Part shown: positions 35,193 through 45,514 of the stretch, in pieces
How the letters are laid out: each line of letters begins with the position of its first letter
Numbering within the stretch: the stretch's first letter is position 1
Origin: Anthonomus grandis grandis
Taxonomy: Eukaryota; Arthropoda; Insecta; Coleoptera; Curculionidae
Assembly: GCF_022605725.1 (NCBI RefSeq)
Contig: NC_065551.1
Location: 1,116,001 to 1,180,000 of the forward strand
Length of the DNA stretch: 64,000 nt
Direction of reading: 5' to 3'
The notes under the pieces: generated by a model
What the model was told of the DNA's origin: nothing
Databases searched by the model: none
What the model saw: only the letters and a program-made list of their open reading frames with translations
Made by a program: the position numbers and the translations under genes

Positions 35193-35728
35193 TTAAGTAG
35201 GGTACAGACCAAGCTCGCGAACATTTTCCGAACTTGGTATATACGCGTGTCCGCGAACAGCTCTAGAGCAGCTCGGCAGTTCGTTCAGAGTTGCGAGTCG
35301 AGTCGGTACTTCAAAGGGTTTGTTTGCGAACAGGTGGCGAGCTCAGTATGTGTATGGACGTTTACTGTTCGTCATTTAAGTATATTATTTAGTTTTAAAG
35401 AAGTACGCTCCGTTTTTATACATCAGTTTCATATCATAATATTATAGTAGTTTTTTAAATAAAAATGGACTGGTCAGAGGATGAAATTGTGTGGTTGATA
35501 GAAGAATATCGCCGGCATGAGAATTTGTGGAATCCCAGGCACAAAGACTATAAAAAAAGAATAAGAAAAAAGACGCATACGAAGACATTTTACAAACATA
35601 CGCAGGCGTAATTTTGTCAAAATCAAAAGATGAAGTAGAAAGGAAAATTAGTGTTATTTTAGCAAAATACCGAAGAGCTCGTGGTGTGTGTTTGGATACA
35701 AACATATGGTTTTTTTGAGTGACAGATA

Positions 35729-37286
35729 CAGTAGTGGCAGAAAGTAGAGCAACTTTTAAAAAAATAAAATTTCTTGACAACTAACAAAGGAATAACAATG
35801 ATATTTATCCACAATACTTTTGGTCAAGTAGGTAGTCTTAAATCAGATAAGAATTGACCTTCTAAATATTTCTGTTTATTTTTAAACTGATAAGAATTTG
35901 TGTACCTGGCAAAAAGTAGAGCGACATTTTTCTTATAACTTACAAATCGAATAATATTAGTTTAATTCCAGCTGTTTACCGGTTGCATTAAAAGCAAAGT
36001 TAGTTTACAATGCCTAGAGGACGGCCTTTATCCGTTGATTTAAAACACGAATTATAGACTGTCACAAAAATGGTGAAAAACGAATCAATATTGCAAGAAG
36101 GTTTAGTTTGAATAAATCTGTAGTATCGCGAAGAATTTCACGTTATGTGAAGCATGGACATGTTTTACCTAGAAAAAAAACAGGAAGACCAAGAAAAACC
36201 AATAAATATCAAGATAAACAAATTTTGAAAATATCTCAGAGTGATCCATTTTTGGGTTCAAGTAAAATCAAGCAGCGTTTATCAGAAGAATTAGGCGTTC
36301 AGGTATCAATAAGAATATCAAGGACAATAAGAAGTAGATTATGCGAGGCCAAATTATTTGCAAGACGTCCAGCAAAAAAGCCCTTATTATCTGCAAAAAA
36401 CAGACGATCCCGTCTTCTTTTTGCTCGATCTCATTTGCACTGGACAATTAATGACTGGAAAAAGATAATATTCAGCGACGAATCAAAGTTTAATTTGTTT
36501 CAAAGTGATGGAATAGCATATGTTCGACGTCCTGCAAACCAAAGGTTAAATCCCAGATACACTTGTCCAACAATAAAAAATGGTGGTGGATCAGTTATGG
36601 TGTGGGGCTGCTTTTCCGGTTTCGGAATGGGGCCACTTCATAAAATTGATGGGATAATGGTTAGATTTATGTACAAAGATATTCTGGAAAATGAAATGGT
36701 TCCATATGCAGACGAGAAAATGCCCCTTAGGCACATTTTTCAGCTGGACAATGATCCAAAGCATTCTTCTAAATATGTAAAGGCTTGGTTTAGACAGCAG
36801 TATATTCAAGTAATGGACTGGCCAAGTCAATCACCAGATTTAAACCCCATCGAGAACCTATTGGAAATTTTGGACAGGAAAATAAAGGGGAAAACTTACA
36901 AAAATAAGGACGAATTGTTCAATGCATTACACGAAGCTTCGATTAATATGGACCCAGTAATAATTTCTAGGTTACTGCAATCTATGCGCCACCGTTGTGA
37001 GGAAGTTATCAAAAATGATGTATATTTTACAAAATACTAAAATTGTAATTGTATTTCAGTTTTTACTAAAAGAAAAACATCAATTCCTAAAAAGTTGCTC
37101 TACTTTTTTCCGCCCCAGAATTAATTTTTGTACATAAAAAATATAAACAAAGAATATTAAGTTAAGTTGTTGATAGATTTATAATGCTTAGATCTTATTG
37201 GTATTATATTTCCAATATGATTGTATTTTCTTACTAAATAAAATAGATGTGTTTAAAATAAAGAAGGCTACTTTCTGCCACTACTG
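35729..37286 (+). mobile_element. Tc1 family transposon inside Harbinger 6
   Basis: The outer inverted ends CAGTAGTGGCAGAAAGTAG (from 35729) and their reverse complement (ending 37286) are flanked by TA (35727-35728 and 37287-37288). An internal copy of the AAAGTAGAGC(A/G)AC motif lies at 35913-35925 and another, inverted, at 37094-37106. The ends are therefore of the inverted-repeat/direct-repeat type. It encodes one transposase. Confidence 0.95.
36010..37040 (+). pseudogene. Tc1 transposase (DD34E), one frameshift
   Basis: It starts at ATG 36010 (PRGRPLSVDLKH). A one-base shift near 36050 leads to the frame RIIDCHKNGEKRINIARRFS, which runs open to TAA at 37038-37040. The paired-like helix-turn-helix region (NKSVVSRRISRYVKHG), the GRPRK hook and a second HTH precede the DDE domain. 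Catalytic motifs are IIFSDESKFNLF (Asp), HIFQLDNDPKHSSK (Asp) and SPDLNPIENLLEILDRK (Glu), with VMVWGCFSGFGMG between. The second Asp and the Glu are 34 residues apart, as in DD34E. Only the N-terminal frameshift disables it, so decay is slight. Confidence 0.92.
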
Positions 37287-38661
37287 TATATGCCAAATGA
37301 AACACGCGAAACGGTGAGTATTTTTTATTTTATGTAGAATTGGTAGATTTTTATGCAGTGTGAATCAGCCAACTGAAATAAGTTCGATAATAAAAAACGT
37401 TCAACAAAAACTGAGCAATTAAAAATACAAATCGATCGTTCTTTCGAATACGTCCCCATTCATTTGTTATCGAATTTATTCCATTTGGCTGATCCACACT
37501 GTATACAGCTTTTTTCATTCAAAATCACTTTGCCTTACTTTACAGTAGATTTTCTTGGAATATTTCTAAAGCTCTGAAAGGAGTTCTTTTCTGCTTGATC
37601 TCTTCTCCACGAGCCAGGAATTATTTCCATCGTCTCGTCATCTTCACGATCAAAGGCATCTTCAGGAGCATACACCTTTGTAGATTGTTTGCTTTGAATT
37701 AAAAAATTGTGTAGATAGAGGCATGCAAGTACTACAGTGGTAGACTTTTTCGGTTCCAATAAAAGTGGCTTACGTAAGACGCGAAACACGGATGATACTA
37801 TCCCAAATGAATTTTCAACTATTCGTCGAGCTTTACATAATCTATAATTAAATGCTCGTTGAGGGCTTCCTTTCAAATGCATTCCTGGGTACGGCTTCAT
37901 TATGTTTTCCTAGAGAGGAAATGCATCGTCAGCAATAAAAACGAAAGGTGTATGTTGTTCCTGCCCTAACAATGCTGTTGCTGCTGGGAGAGATAAGGTT
38001 CTATTTTGTAGCTTTTTAGCCAGATCAGTGTTTTTAAAAACCCCTCCATCAGAAATTCTTCTCTGACATCCTACATTGGCAAATAAAAATGAGTAATCTG
38101 CCTTAACTGCTGCCATAAGAACAATGCTGAAATACCCCTTATAATTAAAAAATTCGCTTCCGCTATTAAATGGCGCTTGGAGTGTGATATGTTTACCCTC
38201 GATAGCACCTAAACAGTGTGGAAAGTTCCACATATTATTATATTCTTCGGCAACCGCGAGCCATTCTTCAGACGAATCCGGAATCTGAAAATAAAACACA
38301 AATAAATTTCAGTTGCTTAAACCATTGTTAAAATTAAAATCAAATAAAAAATTCTAGAATAAATTTTGTTTTAGGAGGCACATCAGGATGCATCTGCCAA
38401 TGTCGAAAATGTTGAAAAAAATGCGGAAACAAATGACGTCGATGTCGATGAAGGGAATCGTTCACGTGACAAAGAATTACATGTAAATGGCTCACCACGA
38501 AATGCAACAGAAAATTCGAAGGAAATAGGGAAAAAAAGAAAAAGTGTATTTACAGATAACAAACACGTGTCAAAACTCACAAAAATAACAGAAAATAATA
38601 ACCAAGCTGCAGAAGCTTTCGGTATGCTCAAAACTATATATGAAAAGAAGAATGTGCCATC

Positions 38662-38918
38662 TGTTGTGAATAAGTATACCAAAAGTTTACTGTGGCCGTT
38701 TTGTATTTAAAGTTGAACAAAGTAGCGACATCTAGTGTCATATGTTGTTACTACTGTGTTTGTCCACTATGCGCATGTCACTCTGTAACGGAGTTCAGTT
38801 GCAGTATTAAATATATTATTATATTGCGTATGAGCGTAAACAAGTTGTTTTCTTTCATCTCGCTTTAAGTTGCGTTTTATTTCGGGTTAAACTGTAAAAA
38901 GTCTGTTTTATAACATTA
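38662..38918. mobile_element. 257-bp LTR-like insertion in the MADF exon
   Basis: It starts TGTTGTGAATAAG and ends TTTATAACATTA, with CCATC on both sides (38657-38661 and 38919-38923). Removing it rejoins the MADF reading frame exactly. There is no coding content. It could be a solo LTR or a small non-autonomous LTR derivative. The next two bases (TG) also repeat, so the end could shift by two. Confidence 0.75.
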
Positions 38919-39619
38919 CCATCTGATGCTTGCTCCTTATTTGTAAATAAAATTGCTATGAAGCTTAGAGACTTTGATCCATTAACCAGAGCACATGCGG
39001 AGTTTAACATTAATAAAATAATTTATGAAACCGAAATTAGCATTTTGCAATCGCAAACTTCATCATCAAGTGTATCAAACCTTAGTAGAGCCAGTTGTGT
39101 GGCTTCGCAACCACGGCAATCTCTTCACCCTCCACAACTTACGACACGGAAATTAACACTCTCGATTCGCAGCACTCTCAGCAGCATTTCGGGTCATCAT
39201 TGCATGATGCAGGTAGCAGTTCATCTATGGTATAAAAAGATTAACATTTTAGCATTACTGATTACATTATTCCAAAAAACTATTTTAATTTATAGAACTT
39301 AAATTAATGTACATAATATTATTTTGTATTTTAAAATAAATAAATAAAAATGTAAAATAAAATTGCTTACCTTTATTAGGTTACTCAGAGCTCCAATTAA
39401 AGCTTCACATACGTCTGGTACAATTACAATTGCAGAAATACTTTGCTTGGAAATTTTGAATAAGTACATGAGACTTGTATAGGAATCTCCTGTTGCCAAA
39501 AATCGTAAAGTTAAAGCCAATCTTTCTCTGGATGAGATACACTTTCGATAATTTGTATCTTGTTTTGATATCATTGGTTCTACTAGAACCAAGAGTTTTT
39601 CAAAATCTGGTACGGACAT

Positions 39620-40972
39620 TGTTACGTGTGGGAGGTGAAATTCCCACCGTACAGATATATTAGAAACTGATATATCTCATATAGACTCAAATATCAAGCT
39701 TTACCAGAAAGCATCTATTTTTTCCATACAATAGCAGCTGTATTATCTAGGACACTGGGTGGCAACTTTGAATAAAAAACCGCTTTATACACAAACAAAC
39801 TAATTATTTAATTTCCAATAAATAAATGTGGCAACATTGGATACCAAAATATTTAACAGAATTCACATGCACCCTCTCTCATTCACTCATAACAACCTTA
39901 ACTTTATGAAAGCTACAAACTAAAACTAAGTAATTACAAAAATGTTGACATTTGCAACGAATTATGTCAAAGCCAAAGTAAACACAGTTGGCACAAAATA
40001 GTTATTACATAAAAATGGTTTCAAAACACTTACAGTAGTCCGTAAATTCCAGTATTTATACTCCAAACAGGACACTTTTTGTTTTCACTTTTTACAGGTT
40101 GTTTGCACTCACTTCTTTTTGTTTACTTGCACCTTTACACCTTTAACACTTGTTTGTTTGCTTTACTACATATTTAACATTACAAAGAGTACAAAGCTAC
40201 AAAGACACAATCTGTATACTTAGTCACCCAGCACAAAGGTTACCAGCTTGTAATTCTTCCAGGCTAGAAATTTACGGGTTTCCTGGATAAATTAAATTGA
40301 TTGAACTGACTCGTGTTGCAGTATATCAAAAAAATGTTTCACCGTAATATATGTAGCGCCATCTATACATTTATATGTACATGTGCCCATGACATCACTT
40401 TTGTTGTTTGCACGGTTGTCGACCTCCTAACTGTATGTATTAAAGAAGTTGTTAGCAGTACATATTAAAACTCTAAACCAGAAGCGTTGCTTTTATTTTG
40501 CTATTCCCAAATCCACAAATTTCAACAACTCGTTTACAAGTTTAATTAACTTCATAATTAAAAACCCTTTAACTGATAACTTGTATAAAAGTTTCTTGGG
40601 GCAGAAACTATTAATTTTAAAAACAAAACATCACTGGCACGTGAAAATCGTAAAAGAAACGATTAGGCGGGTCGAGACGTCACCTTCTTGAGCTTTTGTC
40701 AGTAACTCGACTACTGAAACACTAATCGGTCAATATTAGATTTTTGCATCGCGCTGCTTGGTTCCCGGTAACCTTTTTTTGTACGACGGCAAAACCTAAA
40801 CGGGGCGGCTTCTTTGACTCCGTTATTTATAGGTTTCCTTTTGACTTCGCACAGCTTTGTCGTGCCGATTAGGCTACCTAAAAAGCAATGTGAGAAAGGA
40901 AGATATGCAAACATATTTAAGTTAAATTTAAAATAAATGGTTGCGTTGTTCGCAACCAAACATACGCAACAC
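39620..40972. mobile_element. 1,353-bp insertion with LTR-like ends in transposase exon 1
   Basis: It starts TGTTACGTGTGG at 39620 and ends CATACGCAACAC at 40972. GACAT is present on both sides (39615-39619 and 40973-40977). Removing it rejoins the transposase exon precisely. The ends form a short inverted match (TGTTRCGTRTG). I see no convincing protein-coding content, so a solo LTR is the simplest reading. Confidence 0.75.
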
Positions 40973-41383
40973 GACATACGGTTAAAATTTCGAAATAAAA
41001 ATTGGTCCTCCGTTTTTAAATCTTTAAGCAAAGGAACTCCACCATATTTTAAGCGATTTTTAAATAAACTTCTTTGCCACCAGCGTCTGGTCTTGATTTT
41101 CTTTTTTTTTGAATCAATACTTTGTTTTACTAAAAAATAGGCTGCACAAGCAATTATTAGATCACTTTCTTCATCGCTTTCCAGAGATGAAATTTTTCTT
41201 TAATTTATGTAAATTTCTAATGACAAAAAGGGAGATTCGAACTCGGCCGAACTGAACACAGGACTGAAACTCTATGAACTCGTCTTTAGTGTGGACCATG
41301 CGCTCGCGAGCTGCTCGAGTTCAATTCGGGAGCTGGTCTGGAACAGCTCGCGAACTCTTTATTTCGGTCTGTACCCACCTTTA

Positions 41384-41557
41384 GTATTTGGGTTTTAGGT
41401 TTTCAGTGCTTAAATACCTAGAGATTTTAGTTAAAAACGAAACCAAAATGTAGCAAAAGCTGTGTATGTATATATGCTAAGCAGTTAAGCTTGATTGTTG
41501 ATAAAGTAATTTTACCATTTATTATTTTGCATAAGTAGTTCATCTTTTTAATTCATT
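41384..41557 (+). other. 5' leader region of the BEL element
   Basis: AT-rich sequence between the Harbinger 6 target site and BEL gag. A 5' LTR or primer-binding site could not be recognised here or upstream of the Harbinger. If present it is diverged or lost. Confidence 0.4.
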
Positions 41558-42807
41558 ATGTCTCCTAAAGCTAAAATTAATAAAATTAAGCTCACTCTAG
41601 AGCAACAAAACAGTATGTTAAGAATAGATAGGTTTTTAAAGGAGCATGAAAATGATGAATATTCTGAAGTTCTGGAAAAACAATTGGAAACCACTCAAGA
41701 ATATTTAGAAAACAGTTTTAAAAAGTTTTAAAGTTTTGAAGTGCAGCTTCAATTACTCTCTCCTGATGAGCAAGATCGCTCAGAAAGCTTTGAGAAGACA
41801 TATTTTGATATAATAACGAAAATAAAATTAATTCTTGCAAGAAAAGTCCCTAATAATGGCAATAGTTCTATAAATGCCCAGTCTGAACCTTCTCAAGAGG
41901 CTAAATCAGAGTTTTCTATGCCAATTTCAACTACAAAATTACCCCACATTGATATACCCATATTTGATGGAAAAAACTTGAATAATTTTAAGCCTTTTAT
42001 GAAAATGTTTCATGCAGTTATAGACAAAAATAATCCTTTATCGAATGTTGAAAAACTTTTTTATTTGCGAAATTATTTAAAGGGTGAAGCCTTGGCGCTA
42101 ATAAGTACATTACCAATTATAAACAGTTCATATGTAGAAGCTTTACAAATTTTAGAAAATAGATTTAATAATGAGACTATGCTTATAAATTCCCACATTA
42201 ATACCTTGTTAGAAATTCCAAATGTTTCAAGAGGCACTCCCTCTATCCTCAGAGAATTTATAAGCAGAGTAAAACAGCAAATTGGTTCATTAAAAAATTT
42301 GAAACAACCTGTAACCCAGTGGGATATGATATAAATTTGCATATTAAGTAAAAATTGGATCAATTTACCAACCGATCCTATCAAATTGATAGGGACAGTT
42401 CAAGGTTACCCACTCTTGCGGATTTTTTGTTATATTTAGAAAATAGGGCCACAGCCTTAGAGGTTGCTGGGTCAAGTGTTGGACATAATGATAGAAAAGT
42501 GACAGAAAGATTCGCTGACAAGCACACTTGTCTATCAGTGCAAAACATTTCAAAGTGTATATTTTGTTCATTACCAAATCATAAATTGTATTTATGCAAT
42601 AAATTTAAGGCTTTAATGGCAGGTGATAGAATGTCTTTTGTTGACAAAAATAAAATCTGTAGAATTTGTCTTAATAAGCATTTAGGAAAATGTAAACTTT
42701 CAATAAAATGTCAAACCTGTGCCAGAAGCCACCACAGCTTGCTGCATTTAGACAAACCAAATAGGGATGAGGCAAGATTGGAAGCATCAGGTGAGTCAAA
42801 TGTGTAG
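41558..42807 (+). pseudogene. BEL gag
   Basis: It opens at ATG 41558 (SPKAKINKIKLTLEQQ) and has a stop/frameshift near 41729. It continues with the DUF1759-type gag core LPHIDIPIFDGKNLNNFKPF (about 41939) through about 42334, then a shift near 42330. Next come two Cys/His clusters: CIFCSLPNHKLYLC (about 42563) and CRICLNKHLGKCK with CQTCARSHHSLLH (about 42658-42750). The stop at 42807 separates it from the protease region. Gag forms the particle and binds RNA. Confidence 0.88.
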
Positions 42808-43148
42808 GTAAATTTTAATGCATTTTTGCCCATTAATACAAATTCAAAAAGTATAATATTACCTACCGTTAAAGTTAAAATTAATTTGCCAGATGGTTTG
42901 TTTTTGTTTGCAAGATGCCCCTTAGATAGTGGATCTCAAGTATATTTAATCACAAAAGAATTTTTTGAAAAGGTCAAAATTCCATCTTTTAATAATAATC
43001 TTGTTATTTCTGGTATTTCTAAGCATTTTACACAGGTATCTAGGTAAAATAGGTTTTTCACAAAAGATTGAATATGAGTATGTTGATATACCAAAGCATG
43101 TTATTCTGTCAGACAAAGATTTTGATAAAGCTGGTAATATTGATATAC
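42808..43148 (+). pseudogene. BEL aspartyl protease region, left part
   Basis: DUF1758-like. CPLDSGSQVYLITKEFF, with DSG as the active-site triplet, lies at about 42919-42970. A frameshift near 43043 is followed by the linker to AGNIDI. The Merlin element starts at 43149 directly after, and the reading resumes at 47170. Confidence 0.85.
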
Positions 43149-43855
43149 GGTTCTAGTCGACTTTAGGTATCTCCGAATTTTAACATTTTTGAATATGAAA
43201 TAGTAAGCTAATCTTCTTTGGACTATTTTAAGCAAAAAAAATTGGAAGATGAATAACATTTTCTTTAATAAAATAATAAAAACAAAAAAAATCATGACAA
43301 TGTGTACCTATGTACGATATAAACACGTTTTCGAATATTCGCCACGAGCACTTCCTGGTTTAACGGTAACGAGAGTAAACTATGAGCCGGTCGGCTTGGG
43401 TTCAGATTTCAACTGTGCGAACTTTACTTTTTTTATTTTTTTGCAACTAAGAATTTTGTAGTTTTGGAAAAATTATTTGATTTAAATGAAATTATGCATA
43501 AAAAATGACCAAAAATACGAAATTCTTTATATAACATAAAAGAAAAAATGATTTTACCTTTTCTTGTAACTGAGTCCCTTTATTTTCGTGTAAAAAACAT
43601 ACCGAAGACACCCATAATGTATTATTTACTGTCTTGATACTTTTTAGATATCGATCTGATTTAAAAATAATATGAAACATGAAGCATATTTTATTTAAAA
43701 TTAAGTCTAAAGAATATTTATTTTTCATATAAATAACAAAAACAAAATTCCCTTCCACCTTCCTTCATTATTCTTTTTAATTGACGTTTGACATAACGCC
43801 GCGAGGTGACAGCGTTGCCATACATGTTCTTTGATTAAAGAGTTTTTTATTTCTT

Positions 43856-44260
43856 CCATATGAATGTTTTTAGTGTTTTGGCTCGGTTGAATTGCATTGG
43901 GTTGATTTTGCGTTGCGTTTGCACACTTACGCCCCCCGTGTGCAAACACACAGCACCCGGGGGGCTTACGCCCCCGTTGGGATGGATTGGATTGGATTGG
44001 ATTGGATTGGATTGGATTGGATTGGATCGGGTTGGGTTGGATTGGACACAAATACACGGGGGGCGCAAGCCCTGTTGTGTGAGTTAGTGTTGTTGTGTGT
44101 TGGGTTGGGATAGGATGGGATGGGTTGAAATAGGTTGGGTTGTGTTCGGATAAATTGTTTTGAGTTAGGATTTCCTCATGATCTTTCATTCATGGGGGGC
44201 TTACGCCCCCCATGTGCTTGAAGAGGGGTTGGGATGAGATTGGATGGGACAGGTTGGCTT
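43856..44260. repeat. GC-hairpin modules around a GGATT minisatellite
   Basis: A (GGATT)n array of about nine units at 43984-44027 passes into GGGTT-like units. Around it lie TTTGCACAC/GTGTGCAAA arms (43918-43926 and 43938-43946), GGGGGGCTTACGCCCCC (43959-43975), a related GGGGGGCGCAAGCCC (about 44058-44072) and the perfect palindrome CATGGGGGGC-TTAC-GCCCCCCATG (44191-44214). It is non-coding. Open frames through it are by-products of the repeat. Confidence 0.85.
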
Positions 44261-44399
44261 GGGTTGGGACTCGACATTTACGAGTTTTCTGTATAATTTT
44301 TAAACGTAGTGATATATTGTACAAATATCCAAATATCTGCATAAAGTATGAATTTTTTAGTGTTGTGTATTGGTATGTGTATAAATAGTGAAACCCGTT

Positions 44400-45320
44400 T
44401 TTTTTTTTTTTTTTTTTTTTTTGGTAAGGTGAGGGAATGCTCTTTTACGCACACCCAGCTTAAGCGGGTGTAGTGTGGGACTCTCCTAGATAGGAATACC
44501 CACTAAACCACTCACCAAGCAAGGTTTGACCTCTCACCTCCACTGCCCGGTTACGGGTCGGAAAACCTGTTTAACTGGAACCTCTATGTTCGGTTGCCTC
44601 TTGCTCTTTTCTAGAAGAGCGCCTCTTTTCAGAGTGCTGTCTCTTCCCTGTATCTCCGTATTTCTACGGCAGGGCTCGTAGTTCTTCAATCATTTCTGGG
44701 ATGCTTGTAAGCAAATCCCTGGGTCTTTTATAACAGACCCGTCTTTGTCTTTGTACTGCTGGATCGTAGTTTGTTAGGTGTTGCAGATCTTGGCATGGAT
44801 GATTTCTTAGTTTTTCATAGAATTTTTGGGCCTTGTTGAGTATAAATTGGGGGATCGAAGTCCAATTTATGTCTCGATGTATATCAATGTTCCTAATAAA
44901 CCAAGGTGCATTTAGGATGGTCCTAATGCACTGGTTTTCTGCGGATGAAAGTCTCTTGATGTTGATTTTGGACGCATACCCCCACACCGTTGAGGCATAC
45001 GTCAGCTGAGCTCTCATAACTGCTTTTATTATAAGCAGCTTTGTTTCTTGTCGCATCTCGCTCTTCCTTCCTAGGATAGGATAGAGTTGTGTCATTGCTT
45101 TCTTGCACTTTGCTATGTTGGCAGCAATGTGATCTCCCCAGTTCAACCTCTTGTGGAGGTTTATTCCGAGGTATTTCACATTGTCCTGCCATTCTAATTC
45201 GGTGTCTTCAAGTGTCAAGTTGCCTTGATATGGGATGCGTCTCTTTTGGAAAATGATCGCTTGAGTTTGCGAGGGTTGATTTGAAGGGTTGATCTTGATT
45301 TTGTTGTCAGAGCACCACTT
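44400..45320 (-). mobile_element. 5'-truncated Jockey-like non-LTR retrotransposon
   Basis: On minus, an open RT C-terminal frame (about 45320-44664) encodes VKYLGINLHKRLNWGDHI, AQLTYASTVWGYAS and RTILNAPWFIRN, typical of Jockey-clade RT ends. A 3' UTR and a poly(A) (poly-T on plus at about 44399-44422) follow. The 12-bp duplications GTGAAACCCGTT lie at 44388-44399 and 45321-45332. The remaining frame is uninterrupted, so the copy is fairly young. It is inserted in the Merlin element. Confidence 0.95.
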
Positions 45321-45332
45321 GTGAAACCCGTT

Positions 45333-45514
45333 CAATTTGCATCCAAAGGTATTATTGTAGGCATTTTTTTCTACAAATTTAGTGTCAGTTATAATTAATA
45401 ATTCTGTAATTCTTTGGTTAATTTTACTTAATTATTTCTAGTACTTTCGTTAATTTAATTTTGATTTGACTTTCGTTAATTTTGGTTTGTTTTTTTATAA
45501 TTCGTTAATTTTAA
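45333..45514 (+). other. Merlin 5' region with TTCGTTAATTT repeats
   Basis: AT-rich, with three spaced copies of TTCGTTAATTT (about 45445-45510) just before the transposase ATG. Possibly the promoter region. Confidence 0.4.

Larger units (their letters stand above)
35465..39302 (+). pseudogene. Harbinger 6 MADF protein gene, interrupted
   Basis: Exon 1 starts at ATG 35465 (DWSEDEIVWLIEEYRRHENL) and shifts frame near 35555 (AYEDILQTYAGVILSK, VERKISVILAKYRRARG). It meets a stop at about 35716 and is split at 35727 by a Tc1 element, resuming at 37289 and ending at 37313 (donor GTGAGT). The last exon starts at 38375 after TTTTAG. It has an acidic/basic linker and is split at 38661 by a 257-bp LTR-like insert. 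It then continues through the conserved C-terminal segment MKLRDFDPLTRAHAEF to about 39302. Transposase exon 2 lies antisense in its intron. Confidence 0.8.
37535..41200 (-). pseudogene. Harbinger 6 transposase, two exons, interrupted by an LTR-like insert
   Basis: Exon 1 reads from about 41200 (LESDEESDLIIACAAYFL, TRRWWQRSLFKNR) to 40978. It is split by a 1,353-bp insertion, then runs 39614-39371 (VPDFEKLLVLVEPMISKQ) to donor GTAAGC. Exon 2 (38284-37535) follows a TTTTCAG acceptor: HCLGAIEGKHITL, VGCQRRISDGGVF, FVFIADDAFPL, a stop near 37910, then the Glu motif ARRIVENSFGIVSSVFR. The first catalytic Asp is Glu here (AIEGKH for AIDGKH), an extra disabling change. MADF's last exon lies antisense in its intron. 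Confidence 0.88.
35196..41380. mobile_element. PIF/Harbinger element 6, complete ends, with three nested insertions
   Basis: The TIRs are AGTAGGGTACAGACC (35196-35210) and, in reverse complement from 41380, AGGTGGGTACAGACC, matching at 13 of 15 positions. TTA duplications flank them (35193-35195 and 41381-41383), as expected for Harbinger. Subterminal GCTCGCGAAC motifs lie at both ends. Its length of 6,185 bp includes a 1,558-bp Tc1, a 257-bp and a 1,353-bp LTR-like insertion, each with its duplication. Without them it is about 3.0 kb. It carries interleaved MADF (plus) and transposase (minus) genes. Confidence 0.93.

Noticed and set aside
40449..40691. 80-residue ORF inside the 1.35-kb insert
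   Set aside because: No motif, AT-rich composition, and it lies in a probable LTR.
43984..44040. Telomeric repeat
   Set aside because: Units are GGATT/GGGTT, not the arthropod TTAGG, and the array lies inside a Merlin element.
43725..44189. Asn/Pro/Ser repeat protein on minus
   Set aside because: The frame is a by-product of the GGATT array and GC hairpins; both strands and several frames are open there.
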